From assembly GCA_024762915.1 (NCBI GenBank), contig JANTGL010000005.1:1-25151 (forward strand): a stretch of 25,151 bases of DNA. The letters run 5' to 3'. The notes beneath the pieces were generated by a model. The model was not told the origin of the DNA. It saw only the letters and a program-made list of their open reading frames with translations, and did no database searches. Every line of letters begins with the position of its first letter. The first letter of the stretch is position 1. Below are positions 1-7,189 of the stretch, piece by piece. The stretch comes from Bacteroidales bacterium. GTDB lineage: Bacteria; Bacteroidota; Bacteroidia; Bacteroidales; JAADGE01. The position numbers were made by a program, and so were the translations under genes.

Positions 1-195
1 CAAATAATATCATTGGGAATTAAAAGTTTTTCTTGTTTGTTTGTTGATTCAGACCCATACGAATGCACAAAAATTATTACTAAGTTTATAATCTATATAC
101 TGATTATTTTGCTTACTATTTTCCTTTATAGAAATGGTACTGAAAAAAAAAATAATAAAAACATTAATAAAAAACACCCTACAACACAAAAATAA
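1..195 (+). CDS. C-terminal part of a small membrane protein (partial)
   Basis: The reading frame is open to the left edge, so this is the 3' end of a gene starting outside the window. A TTG at position 13 could be a start but has no visible ribosome binding site. The readable part has one strongly hydrophobic segment (IIYILIILLTIFLY) followed by a very Lys/Asn-rich tail, which suggests a single membrane span with a basic cytoplasmic tail. The last codons and the TAA stop (193-195) lie inside the 5' half of a hairpin shared with the gene ending at 1323, and both proteins end in TQK. Base composition is more AT-rich than the housekeeping genes further right. No family is recognised. It is probably the cargo of a cassette-like unit. 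Confidence 0.45.
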   Translation, partial: QIISLGIKSFSCLFVDSDPYECTKIITKFIIYILIILLTIFLYRNGTEKKNNKNINKKHPTTQK

Positions 196-236
196 ACCAC
201 ATTAATAATGTGGTTTATTAGAATCGTTGGCAATAA
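178..236 (+). repeat. attC-like hairpin site A
   Basis: The shared left flank AACACAAAAATAAACC (183-198) leads into a perfect 13-bp stem (191-203 with 207-219) closed by a 3-nt loop. The shared right flank GGTTTATTAGA (212-222) follows. An outer pair CAAC (182-185) / GTTG (226-229) brackets the stem with 5 and 6 unpaired bases. There is no T-tract after the stem, which argues against a simple terminator. Site B at 1307-1362 has the same architecture and spacing. An integron attC-like recombination site is an inference: the outer boxes resemble but do not match the classical RYYYAAC/GTTRRRY consensus. Confidence 0.55.
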
Positions 237-260
237 TTAAGAAACCATTAACATTATAAA

Positions 261-611
261 ATGAAAATATCTAAACCCTTGTTGACAATCATTTTTGCGA
301 TGACTTTGTTTTCATTTCCTACGGAATCAATTGCTCAAGATCAAGAATACTCCTATGCTTATATTTCAATTTACGGCAAGTTATTTTCTAAAAAACTGAA
401 AGTAAAAGTTGATTTAGGAGATACACCGGATCAGATTATGGAAGGTGAGAAATATTCTGATATACTAACAAATAAAAAATCATATGCAGCAGTATTAAAT
501 TATATGCTTGAGAATGATTTCGAACTTGTCGAAACTCTTGATTACACATATATGGTTCAAGGTTCAGGAGGTACCTCCGGTATAGTTTTTATAATGAGAA
601 AAAAGAAATAA
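261..611 (+). CDS. small secreted protein of unknown function
   Basis: A 116-residue protein with a clear N-terminal signal peptide (basic start, hydrophobic core, likely cleavage after SIA at about residue 25), so it is exported to the periplasm or beyond. The mature part of about 90 residues contains an alternating segment (KLKVKVDLGDTPDQI) and ends with a pattern of small alpha/beta proteins: a helix (YAAVLNYMLENDFELVETL), then a Gly-rich turn and a final strand GIVFIMRK. That end loosely recalls DUF4177-type proteins, but I cannot assign it. The ATG at 261 is 25 bases after the GTTGGCAATA box, and the stop is directly followed by the inverse box TATTGCCAAC (613-622). It is therefore framed as a cassette, and no promoter of its own is evident in the 30-base leader. 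Confidence 0.75.
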   Translation: MKISKPLLTIIFAMTLFSFPTESIAQDQEYSYAYISIYGKLFSKKLKVKVDLGDTPDQIMEGEKYSDILTNKKSYAAVLNYMLENDFELVETLDYTYMVQGSGGTSGIVFIMRKKK

Positions 612-612
612 C

Positions 613-648
613 TATTGCCAACACAAAGTTAAAAATATAAGGGCTTAT
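613..648 (+). repeat. partial or degraded attC-like site C
   Basis: TATTGCCAAC (613-622) is the exact reverse complement of GTTGGCAATA (226-235) on the other side of the 261-611 gene. It runs into AACACAAA (620-627), which also occurs at sites A and B (183-190 and 1311-1318). A weak ATAA-GGGC-TTAT hairpin lies at 637-648. No matching right-hand GTTGGC box was found downstream, so this may be a half site or a decayed copy. Confidence 0.35.
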
Positions 649-704
649 CAGTATATTTATAGAGAATTACAAATAATAATCGCCACCAAATCATAGATTT
701 AGTT

Positions 705-739
705 TTTGATAAAATATAAAAACAAAATGCTATAATTTG
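705..739 (+). promoter_or_regulatory. possible Bacteroidota-type promoter for 808-1323
   Basis: TTTG at 705-708 is followed 22 bases later by TATAATTTG (731-739), which resembles the TTTG / TAnnTTTG promoter of Bacteroidota but has one extra base inside the -7 box. The leader would be about 60 bases. The match is imperfect. Confidence 0.3.
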
Positions 740-807
740 GCTATTCGCATCCTGAGAGATTATTGAATTCTAATCCCTTAGTTTTTTATACCGTCCGAAG
801 CTAACAT

Positions 808-1323
808 ATGAAGAAGATACTATTAATACTATTCATTATTGTTTATGGGATTTCATATTCCCAAGAAAACAATTTTTCTGATTGTACTCTGCAGACTAAT
901 AATAAACAATGGAAAGAAAAATTTAAAAAAGCGGACGGTCATATTGAGCAGATTGAAATGATTAAATTCAAAATTAAAGATGATTCACTTTATGATGATT
1001 ATATACCAAAGTTGAGAATAAAACATACTCCATCAATTACTAATCAACATATTGACAAAAAAGGAAATAAATGTGGATGTAAAATTTTGTTTGTCTTATA
1101 TTATACAAAAAACAAATCAATTTTATTGGACCTAAATTCAAATCCTAAACAAGTTAATATAGTTGAAAATTTAAACAATGAAAATACTAAAATAGAATTT
1201 TATTTATTTGATAAAAAAGCACAAGCATTATATGGTACTCTTGGGGAATGTGGTGTTGTACAAATGAGAACAACAGATAAATCTTTAAAAAGAATAATAA
1301 AACATGAGCTAACACAAAAATAA
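808..1323 (+). CDS. small secreted protein of unknown function
   Basis: A 171-residue protein with a strong signal peptide (MKKILLILFIIVYGISYSQ, likely cut just before Gln19). The mature protein is rich in Lys, Asn and Ile. Cysteines fall at residues 26, in the pair of NKCGCK (near residue 90) and in GECGVV near the C-terminus, so disulfides are possible in an exported protein. No domain is recognised. Its last codons (encoding TQK) and TAA stop lie within the 5' arm of hairpin site B, exactly as in the first gene of the window. Low G+C, a short single-gene unit and cassette-like flanks all mark it as accessory. It could be an effector, an immunity-type or an envelope protein, but nothing in the sequence decides this. 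Confidence 0.7.
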   Translation: MKKILLILFIIVYGISYSQENNFSDCTLQTNNKQWKEKFKKADGHIEQIEMIKFKIKDDSLYDDYIPKLRIKHTPSITNQHIDKKGNKCGCKILFVLYYTKNKSILLDLNSNPKQVNIVENLNNENTKIEFYLFDKKAQALYGTLGECGVVQMRTTDKSLKRIIKHELTQK

Positions 1324-1362
1324 ACCCCATTTAAAAACGGGGTTTATTAGAGCCGTTAATTG
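1307..1362 (+). repeat. attC-like hairpin site B
   Basis: This is the second copy of the site A architecture. AACACAAAAATAAACC (1311-1326) is identical to site A, the stem is 10 bp (1319-1328 with 1339-1348) with a 10-nt loop, and GGTTTATTAGA (1341-1351) is identical to site A. The outer pair is TAAC (1310-1313) / GTTA (1355-1358). The 5-base and 6-base gaps between outer boxes and stem are the same in A and B, while the stem interior and outer boxes differ by complementary changes, as expected if structure is conserved. Confidence 0.55.
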
Positions 1363-1573
1363 ATTTTACAAAAAATCCGGACATATTTACTTACCCAAAT
1401 TCTACGATTTATATTTAAATATTGATTGTAATTGCATCGCTTTCGGAATTTAAGTGAAAAAGATCGGCATTTAACAGTCTGTTTATTGCTCAGGTGATTT
1501 GATGACTTCCGAATTTACGGTATTTAAAATCAAATAAAATATTACGACATTTTTTATAAGTAGTTTAGATTAT

Positions 1574-1581
1574 TACTTTTG
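1574..1581 (+). promoter_or_regulatory. -7 promoter element of the YciO-type gene
   Basis: TACTTTTG fits TAnnTTTG exactly and lies 27 bases before the ATG at 1609. The -33 region is only a T-run (1551-1555). The preceding stretch from about 1363 holds nothing else I can recognise. Confidence 0.5.
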
Positions 1582-1608
1582 TGCTTTCAAAAGTAAAACG
1601 ATTGCCTT

Positions 1609-2223
1609 ATGTTTATTAAAATTTATGATAAGAATCCGGATATGAAGCAAATCAGAAAAATTGTTGATTTGTTGAAAACCGGTTCACTGGTGATTATTCC
1701 TACGGATTCGGTGTACGGGATTGCCTGTGACATGAACAGCCGTAAAGCAGTTGAGAATTTAGCCGCTTTAAAAAGTATCCGATTAAAAGATGCCGATTTT
1801 TCGTTTATTTTTCATGATTTAAGTTCGGTCTCGGAATACACAAAACCAATGAGCAATCATATATTTAAAGTTATTAAAAAGAATCTGCCCGGTCCGTTTA
1901 CTTTTATTCTGGATGCCAATAATAATATCCCTAATTTTTTCAGAAAAAGTAAAAAAACAATCGGGGTCAGAATTCCTGATAATGAAATTGTTATGACGAT
2001 CGTAAAAGAATTGGGAAATCCGATTTTATCAACTTCGGTACATGCCGATGATGAAGTAAGAGAATATATGACTGACCCGTCTTTAATTTATGAAAAATAT
2101 GAAAACCGAGTTGATGCTGTTATTGACGGCGGTTACGGAAAAATTGAAGCATCAACAATTGCTGACTGTACCGGAGATGTTATTGAAATTCTCCGCGAAG
2201 GAAGTGAACCTTTAAGGTATTAA
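1609..2223 (+). CDS. YciO-type protein of the Sua5/YrdC/TsaC family
   Basis: A 204-residue single-domain protein, the usual length for YciO. The family binds ATP and forms threonylcarbamoyl-AMP for the t6A37 modification of tRNA, although YciO members are less active or of unclear role. Visible signatures are PTDSVYG (31-37), the basic KSIRLKDADF stretch that corresponds to the substrate-binding K/R segment, LPGPFTFIL, KTIGVRIP and STSVHADD (from about 141). The SxSxN motif of true TsaC/Sua5 is replaced here by STSVHA, and the length and KTIGVR block resemble E. coli YciO, so I prefer that subfamily. If no other Sua5 exists in the genome it could be the working t6A enzyme. It is followed after 42 bases by a nitroreductase gene on the same strand. 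Confidence 0.85.
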   Translation: MFIKIYDKNPDMKQIRKIVDLLKTGSLVIIPTDSVYGIACDMNSRKAVENLAALKSIRLKDADFSFIFHDLSSVSEYTKPMSNHIFKVIKKNLPGPFTFILDANNNIPNFFRKSKKTIGVRIPDNEIVMTIVKELGNPILSTSVHADDEVREYMTDPSLIYEKYENRVDAVIDGGYGKIEASTIADCTGDVIEILREGSEPLRY

Positions 2224-2265
2224 AATTGAAAATTTATTTTAATAAAAAGTTATAATCATTAAGAA

Positions 2266-3012
2266 ATGAAAGATATCATTTTAAATCACAGATCAATTCG
2301 AAAATATAAAACTGATAAAATTTCCGAAGAAACCTTAAAATTAATCTTAGATGCCGGAATACGTGCTTCAAATACCGGAAATATGCAGGCATACAGTATT
2401 ATTGTTACGCAAGACGAAGCAATGAAAAATCAATTGTTGCCTTTGCATTTTAATCAGGAAGCAGTGAAACAAGCCCCCTTGATTTTAACTTTTTGTGCGG
2501 ATTTAAATCGTTTTACGAAATGGTGCAAACTGCGTAAAGCCAAACCGGTTTATGATAATTTTTTATGGTTTTATACGGCAAGTATTGATGCGGTTATTAC
2601 GGCACAAAATTGTGCTTTGGCTGCCGAAGCCGAAGGTTTGGGTATTTGCTATATGGGAACGACAAATTACACGACGGAAAAGATTATCGATGTTTTGAAA
2701 CTTCCGAAAGGGGTTATTCCGGTTACGACTTTAACCGTCGGTTATCCGGATGAAACACCCTATTTAACGGACAGATTGCCTCAAGAAGCCGTTGTGCATT
2801 ACGAAACGTATAACGATTTTTCGGATGATGCAATTAATGAAATATATAATGAATTTGAAAATTCTGAATTTGTAAAACAACTGATTGAGGAAAATCAAAC
2901 GGAAAATTTGGCTCAGGTGTTTACTCAAAAACGATATGTTAAAGAAAATAATATTGCTTTTTCAAAATCCTTATTGAAAGTTGTGAAAAAGCAGGGTTTT
3001 TGGAATCAATAA
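2266..3012 (+). CDS. nitroreductase family FMN-dependent oxidoreductase (NfsA-like)
   Basis: A 248-residue protein, close to the length of NfsA/NfrA-type flavin reductases. The N-terminus HRSIRKYKTDKI (8-19) is the family's phosphate/FMN-binding start, ASNTGNMQAYSIIV supplies the next FMN contact, and AAEAEGLGICYMG is the conserved Gly-rich turn at about residues 118-131. The longer C-terminal extension, ending in KKQGFW, matches the NfsA group, which reduces quinones and nitro compounds with NAD(P)H in the cytoplasm. The true substrate cannot be read from sequence. The ATG has only a weak purine-rich stretch (AAGAA) before it. Its proximity to the YciO-type gene suggests cotranscription. Confidence 0.88.
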   Translation: MKDIILNHRSIRKYKTDKISEETLKLILDAGIRASNTGNMQAYSIIVTQDEAMKNQLLPLHFNQEAVKQAPLILTFCADLNRFTKWCKLRKAKPVYDNFLWFYTASIDAVITAQNCALAAEAEGLGICYMGTTNYTTEKIIDVLKLPKGVIPVTTLTVGYPDETPYLTDRLPQEAVVHYETYNDFSDDAINEIYNEFENSEFVKQLIEENQTENLAQVFTQKRYVKENNIAFSKSLLKVVKKQGFWNQ

Positions 3013-3129
3013 AAAATACTGCAATTCATCGAATTATTTTGCTGATAAACAGAGGATTAAATGCTAATTAATTTTTTTATTAAATACTGATACGATGACT
3101 ATCCGTATTTTAAGTTTTGTTTTGCGAAT

Positions 3130-3567
3130 ATGAAAATCAATAAAAAAATGAGTATTAAATATTTTTTAATATTATTTATTTTTCTTTTAACAGAAAATAG
3201 TTGTACAAAAAAGTATAATTTTAACGGAAAATGGTGCGGAGAAAAAGAATGTGCTCAAGTTTGTTTGACTTTTAATAAAAATGATATTGTTAAATTTTCA
3301 TTTTTTCATACTGAACAAGGACAAGAGAAAGAAACTATTATGTTTTTTAAATATAAAACAGATTACTCAAAAGATCCTGTATGGTTTGATTTAATTCCGT
3401 TATATGCTAATGATGACAGTCAAAGATTAAAAGGAATTATTAAATTTATTTCTGATACTAAATTCAAATTTCGAGCAGATTTTAATAATTCGAAAATACG
3501 ATTTACTAATTTTGATATAAAAGATAAAGAAACTACAATAGTCTTTAAAAAAGAGATTCAGAATTAA
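3130..3567 (+). CDS. small putative lipoprotein of unknown function
   Basis: A 145-residue protein with a hydrophobic leader and a candidate lipidation cysteine at residue 25 (LLTENSC), so probably an envelope lipoprotein. The box is loose, as is common in Bacteroidota. A second in-frame ATG at 3148 would give a more compact signal sequence and may be the real start. The mature part contains further Cys residues in GKWCGEKECAQVC and then predicted beta-rich segments, which suggests a small beta-barrel or lipocalin-like fold, but no family is recognised. Base composition is lower in G+C than the neighbours and resembles the accessory genes at the left end. No attC-like flank was found around it. 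Confidence 0.6.
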   Translation: MKINKKMSIKYFLILFIFLLTENSCTKKYNFNGKWCGEKECAQVCLTFNKNDIVKFSFFHTEQGQEKETIMFFKYKTDYSKDPVWFDLIPLYANDDSQRLKGIIKFISDTKFKFRADFNNSKIRFTNFDIKDKETTIVFKKEIQN

Positions 3568-3601
3568 TTTACGAATAATTATTATAAAAAATATAAAATT
3601 G

Positions 3602-3633
3602 TTTGCATAGTAAATGAAATAATATGATATTTG
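3602..3633 (+). promoter_or_regulatory. promoter of tRNA-His
   Basis: TTTG (3602-3605), a 20-base spacer and GATATTTG (3626-3633, seven of eight to TAnnTTTG) place the transcription start a few bases before the tRNA at 3648. GTTTGCA (3601-3607) and TGCAAAC (3632-3638) form an inverted repeat around the promoter. Confidence 0.65.
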
Positions 3634-3647
3634 CAAACTCTTAAAAT

Positions 3648-3722
3648 GGTGGTTGTAGTTCAGTTGGTTAGAACATCTGATTGTGGTTCAGAGGGTCGTG
3701 GGTTCGAGTCCCATCTTCCACC
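3648..3722 (+). tRNA. tRNA-His (anticodon GTG)
   Basis: The cloverleaf folds with D-arm GTTC/GAAC, anticodon stem TCTGA/TCAGA around loop TTGTGGT (anticodon GTG at 3683-3685), variable loop GGGTC and T-arm GTGGG with TTCGAGT. The extra G at 3648 (G-1) opposite C73 (3722) is the identity element of tRNA-His. CCA is not encoded in full. In the acceptor stem, pairs 5-68 and 6-67 are U-U mismatches (T3653/T3717 and T3654/T3716), while the other pairs are canonical. It is a single gene with its own promoter and terminator. Confidence 0.95.
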
Positions 3723-3731
3723 CAAATAACT

Positions 3732-3758
3732 CCCGGCAAATTTTGTCGGGTTTTTTTT
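3732..3758 (+). terminator. Rho-independent terminator of tRNA-His
   Basis: CCCGGCA (3732-3738) pairs with TGTCGGG (3744-3750), seven pairs with one G-U, and eight T follow directly. It lies about 10 bases after the tRNA. Confidence 0.9.
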
Positions 3759-3869
3759 ATTCGTAAATTTGGGGGTTGAATGTAAATTTTGTGAAATGAT
3801 GATTATTTTAAATTAATACTAAAACGATATTGTATAAATTATCGAATTCAATAAAATGATTTGTTTAAG

Positions 3870-5222
3870 ATGTTAAAAAAAGATTATATTCCTGATAAAG
3901 AGCCGTTTGTTACTATCGGAATTATTATGCCTGAAGATCAAGCAAAATCAATTACGATTAATATGCCGTCCGATACATCGGGAAAATATGAAATTCGAAT
4001 TGATGATCATGAATATCCGCTGAACAATAACTCCGTAATAGAGTTTATTTTAAAAGGTGAAATCACGGAAGTGCATTTCAACAAGCTGATTAAAACAACC
4101 AATAAAACAATTTCCGTTTCTCCCGTTTCACAAAAAAAAGAACTTTTGCCGAAATCCGGTTTATTAGTGAAAAATGTGATATCGGGCAGAGATTTTCATT
4201 GGAAGAAACACCTGGATGTTTATCTGCCGGATACCGTCGAAATCAGCATGATTGATAACTCACTGTTTCTGTATAATAAATTGCCTTTAGAACATTATTT
4301 AATGTGCGTGGCAACATCAGAAATGAATGCCGCTTGTCCCGATGCCTTGATTCAATCGCAAACAATTGTTGCGCGTTCATGGCTTTTAGCCGCTGTTGAG
4401 CAAAAACATAAAGATTTGGGATTGGATTCATGTAATGACGATTGCTGTCAAAGATATCAAGGAACGACTCATTTAACAAAGCAATCCGTAAAAGGTTCAT
4501 CGGAAACAGCCGGATTGGTTGCTTTGTATGATAATAAAATATGCGACACGCGCTATTCTAAAAGTTGCGGGGGAATGACCGAATCATTTGATACAATTTG
4601 GGAGAAAAAAAAAGTTCCTTATCTAAAAGTAATTCCGGATTATACGGAAAAACAAAAAGGGTTTAATATGCCGCTTTCGGATGAAACTAATTTTAAAAAA
4701 TGGGTTGAGACTGTTCCTGATGCATTTTGCAGTTCTCATTCCGTTAATGAAAAAGATTTGATACAATATCTCGGAACTGTTGATGAAAACAGTAAATATT
4801 TTCGATGGCAACAGTATGTCAGTCAGGAAGATATTACTGAAAATTTGAATAAACATCATCACATAAATGCAGGTTCAGTTATAAAAATTACTATTTTAGA
4901 ACGCGGCGGTTCCGGAAGAATTAAATATTTAAGTGTGAGCTATTCGGATAAAAACGGAAATGAAAAACAATTAATATTAAATAAAGATTTTATTATTCGT
5001 CAATCCTTAGATAAATCGTTTTTGTACAGCTCTGCTTTTATTGTTAACCCACACTATGATAACAACGAAATTCCGAAAGGATTTATGTTTACCGGAGCAG
5101 GTTGGGGGCACGGAGTCGGTTATTGTCAAATCGGCGCATTGGGAATGGCTTTAAAAGGGTATTCTGCTGAGGAAATAATAAAACATTATTTTCCGGGAAG
5201 TGAATTGAAGAAAATATATTAA
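3870..5222 (+). CDS. SpoIID/LytB-domain protein, peptidoglycan-active
   Basis: A protein of 450 residues from the ATG at 3870. A TTG three codons upstream (3861) is possible but less likely. The SpoIID/LytB core shows LEHYLMCVATSEM (about 140-152), then the Ala-rich helix DALIQSQTIVARSW, CNDDCCQRYQG, the SCGGMTES turn, and near the C-terminus the hallmark GAGWGHGVGYCQIGA (about 409-423) and KHYFPG. B. subtilis SpoIID is a lytic transglycosylase acting on denuded glycan strands, and a conserved Glu in the first block is the expected catalytic residue. Residues 1-120 form a beta-rich N-terminal part. No signal peptide or membrane segment is seen at either start, which is odd for a wall enzyme. 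The DUF1460 gene 115 bases downstream suggests a joint role in wall turnover or muropeptide recycling. Confidence 0.85.
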   Translation: MLKKDYIPDKEPFVTIGIIMPEDQAKSITINMPSDTSGKYEIRIDDHEYPLNNNSVIEFILKGEITEVHFNKLIKTTNKTISVSPVSQKKELLPKSGLLVKNVISGRDFHWKKHLDVYLPDTVEISMIDNSLFLYNKLPLEHYLMCVATSEMNAACPDALIQSQTIVARSWLLAAVEQKHKDLGLDSCNDDCCQRYQGTTHLTKQSVKGSSETAGLVALYDNKICDTRYSKSCGGMTESFDTIWEKKKVPYLKVIPDYTEKQKGFNMPLSDETNFKKWVETVPDAFCSSHSVNEKDLIQYLGTVDENSKYFRWQQYVSQEDITENLNKHHHINAGSVIKITILERGGSGRIKYLSVSYSDKNGNEKQLILNKDFIIRQSLDKSFLYSSAFIVNPHYDNNEIPKGFMFTGAGWGHGVGYCQIGALGMALKGYSAEEIIKHYFPGSELKKIY

Positions 5223-5337
5223 TCAGATTCTTGTTTTTTCTTTTCGGTTTTTATAAATCAGATGCAAAATGCATATAAGAATTTAATCGAAATGAGAATC
5301 GGATTAAAAATTAACAGGAATTAATAACCAAATAATT

Positions 5338-6228
5338 ATGAAACAAATTTATTATATTTTAGTATTAATCGTGTTTGTATCATGCGGAAATACGGAAACA
5401 AAAGGAGATATTCAAAAGGAAGATATTCTGACTTATCATGTAAAACTAAGCCGCCCCGACAGTCTGAAATTGGCAAATTTTCAACAAATTGCTTCAGAGA
5501 ACAAATTGGCAGAAAAAAGTATTCCTGAAATACAAATGGTCGTTGCCGATTGGTTTTTGGGAACACCTTATGTCGGAGGTACACTGGATATCAATAAAGA
5601 TGAACAACTTATTGTAAATTTACAAGGCCTTGATTGTGTAACATTTGTAGAGAATGTAAGCGCAATGGGTATGTGTATCAAATCAAATAAATTTTCAAAC
5701 GAAAAATATTTTGAGAAATTACGAACCATTCGTTATCGTGACGGAAAGATAAACGGTTATGTGTCTCGTTTACATTATTTTACCGATTGGTTACTTAATA
5801 ATCAAAGCAAAGGTTTAATAAGCATTGTAAGCAATGATTTCGGAGATGCTGATTTTAATGCCTCCGTCAGTTTTATGTCACAAAATCCTCAATATTATAA
5901 ACCTTTATCCGATAGTATTGTGTTAGCCGAGATAAAAGATACAGAAAAAAGAGTTTCGGCAGCAAATTTAAAAATGGTATCTGAAGAACATCTTGAAAAT
6001 GTCGAAAATTTAATAAAAGAAGGAGATATAATTGCAATTGCCACAACGATAAAAGGTATCGATATTGCGCATACGGGAATTGCAAAACATCTTAACGGAA
6101 GATTGCATTTTATTCATGCATCTTCTGCTAAAGGGAAAGTCGTAATTTCGGAAAAGCCCTTGAGTGAATACCTTAAAAGTATAAAAACGGATACCGGTGT
6201 GTTGATTGCTCGAATCAATCAGCAGTAA
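5338..6228 (+). CDS. DUF1460 N-acetylmuramoyl-L-alanine amidase-like lipoprotein
   Basis: A 296-residue protein with a lipoprotein signal (VFVSC, Cys16), so anchored in the envelope. The body matches the DUF1460 family, an NlpC/P60-like fold of peptidoglycan peptidases or amidases. Visible motifs are GTPYVGGTLD, LDCVTFVENV with the probable nucleophile Cys100, the RLHYFTDW block, GDIIAIATTIKGIDIAHTG with His245, and LHFIHASS with His260. A Cys-His-polar triad is thus present. It probably cleaves within or next to the stem peptide of peptidoglycan, but the exact bond is unknown. Together with the SpoIID-domain gene upstream it looks like a small wall-turnover pair on one strand. Confidence 0.87.
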   Translation: MKQIYYILVLIVFVSCGNTETKGDIQKEDILTYHVKLSRPDSLKLANFQQIASENKLAEKSIPEIQMVVADWFLGTPYVGGTLDINKDEQLIVNLQGLDCVTFVENVSAMGMCIKSNKFSNEKYFEKLRTIRYRDGKINGYVSRLHYFTDWLLNNQSKGLISIVSNDFGDADFNASVSFMSQNPQYYKPLSDSIVLAEIKDTEKRVSAANLKMVSEEHLENVENLIKEGDIIAIATTIKGIDIAHTGIAKHLNGRLHFIHASSAKGKVVISEKPLSEYLKSIKTDTGVLIARINQQ

Positions 6229-6283
6229 AGTCGTATTTTTAATTAGATATTTTAAAATGCTGTTATTATAATCACATTGCAAA

Positions 6284-7174
6284 ATGTACAACTTTCCGAT
6301 TCAATATGAACAACCTTTATTCCGTCCGCCGTCCGAGGCACGTTCTTTAATTTTGCAAATAACGTCTGGTTGTTCTTGGAATAACTGTGCTTTTTGTGAA
6401 ATGTATACTTCCAAATCGTTTGAAGTGAAGTCTTTTGATGATGTTCAAAAAGAAATTGAACAAGTTGCAGACTCAGGTTTTGTTTTTAATAAAGTTTTTC
6501 TTGCTGACGGTGATGCGATGGTTTTATCTGCCAAAAAACTGAATAAAATTCTTCACGAAATTAAGAATAAATTCCGTAAAGTTCGCCGAATATCCGTGTA
6601 TGCTCGGCCTTCTGATTTTGCAAAGAAATCATTATCCGAATTGAAAGAATTGAAATCCGCCGGTTTGGATTTGGCCTATGTCGGTGCGGAATCCGGTGAT
6701 GATGAAGTTTTACGGAATATAAATAAAGGTGAAACATTTAACTCAACAACAGAAGGTTTACTGAAAGCAAAAGAAGCCGGAATAAAATTATCCGTAATGA
6801 TTTTGAACGGTTTGGGCGGTTCGGAATTAAGCCGGCAACATGCCCTTAATTCTGCAAAATTGATTAATGAAATTCAACCGGAATATGTTTCGACATTGGT
6901 TTTGAGTATGCCTTTGGGCGAAACTCATTTTAAAAATCGTTATGCCGGAAAGTTCACAATGTTAAGTAAATTCGAGCTGATTGAAGAATTGGGTATTTTC
7001 CTGAAACATACCGAATTAAATCAAAGCGTTTTTCGAAGTGACCATGCTTCAAATTATTTAATTTTAAAGGGGATTTTGTCAAAAGATAAAGATTTTTTGA
7101 TTTCAAAAATTGATGCTGTATTAAAACATCCGCAATCAGCAAATTTGAGAGAAGAATTTGAACGAGGTTTATAA
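6284..7174 (+). CDS. radical SAM protein of unknown substrate
   Basis: A 296-residue protein. The iron-sulfur motif lies at residues 30-38 (GCSWNNCAFCEMY) with Cys30, Cys35 and Cys38, giving CX4CX2C spacing rather than the common CX3CX2C. This variant occurs in a group of B12-independent Elp3/HemN-like radical SAM proteins. LADGDAM (about 73-79) is the SAM-binding Gly-rich segment, and the later VGAESGDDEVLRNINKG block is typical of the MiaB/Elp3-like SAM fold. No extra cluster domain or C-terminal recognition domain is obvious. The reaction cannot be inferred. It starts 56 bases after the DUF1460 gene and ends 15 bases before the convergent PrsW gene. Confidence 0.85.
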   Translation: MYNFPIQYEQPLFRPPSEARSLILQITSGCSWNNCAFCEMYTSKSFEVKSFDDVQKEIEQVADSGFVFNKVFLADGDAMVLSAKKLNKILHEIKNKFRKVRRISVYARPSDFAKKSLSELKELKSAGLDLAYVGAESGDDEVLRNINKGETFNSTTEGLLKAKEAGIKLSVMILNGLGGSELSRQHALNSAKLINEIQPEYVSTLVLSMPLGETHFKNRYAGKFTMLSKFELIEELGIFLKHTELNQSVFRSDHASNYLILKGILSKDKDFLISKIDAVLKHPQSANLREEFERGL

Positions 7175-7189
7175 TTTAAGTTATAAAAA

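Noticed and set aside
191..219. Hairpin after the first gene as a Rho-independent terminator
   Set aside because: There is no T-tract, and the shared flanks and outer boxes with the site at 1307-1362 are not explained by termination. A secondary terminator effect is still possible.
3690..3722. The tRNA-His 3' end as an integration site for a mobile island
   Set aside because: No repeat of the 3' segment was found elsewhere in the window, no integrase gene is nearby, and the genes beyond look like ordinary chromosome.
5223..5337. ATGCAAAATGCAT-like near palindrome between the SpoIID and DUF1460 genes
   Set aside because: It is short, AT-rich and without a T-tract or a second copy. It could be chance.
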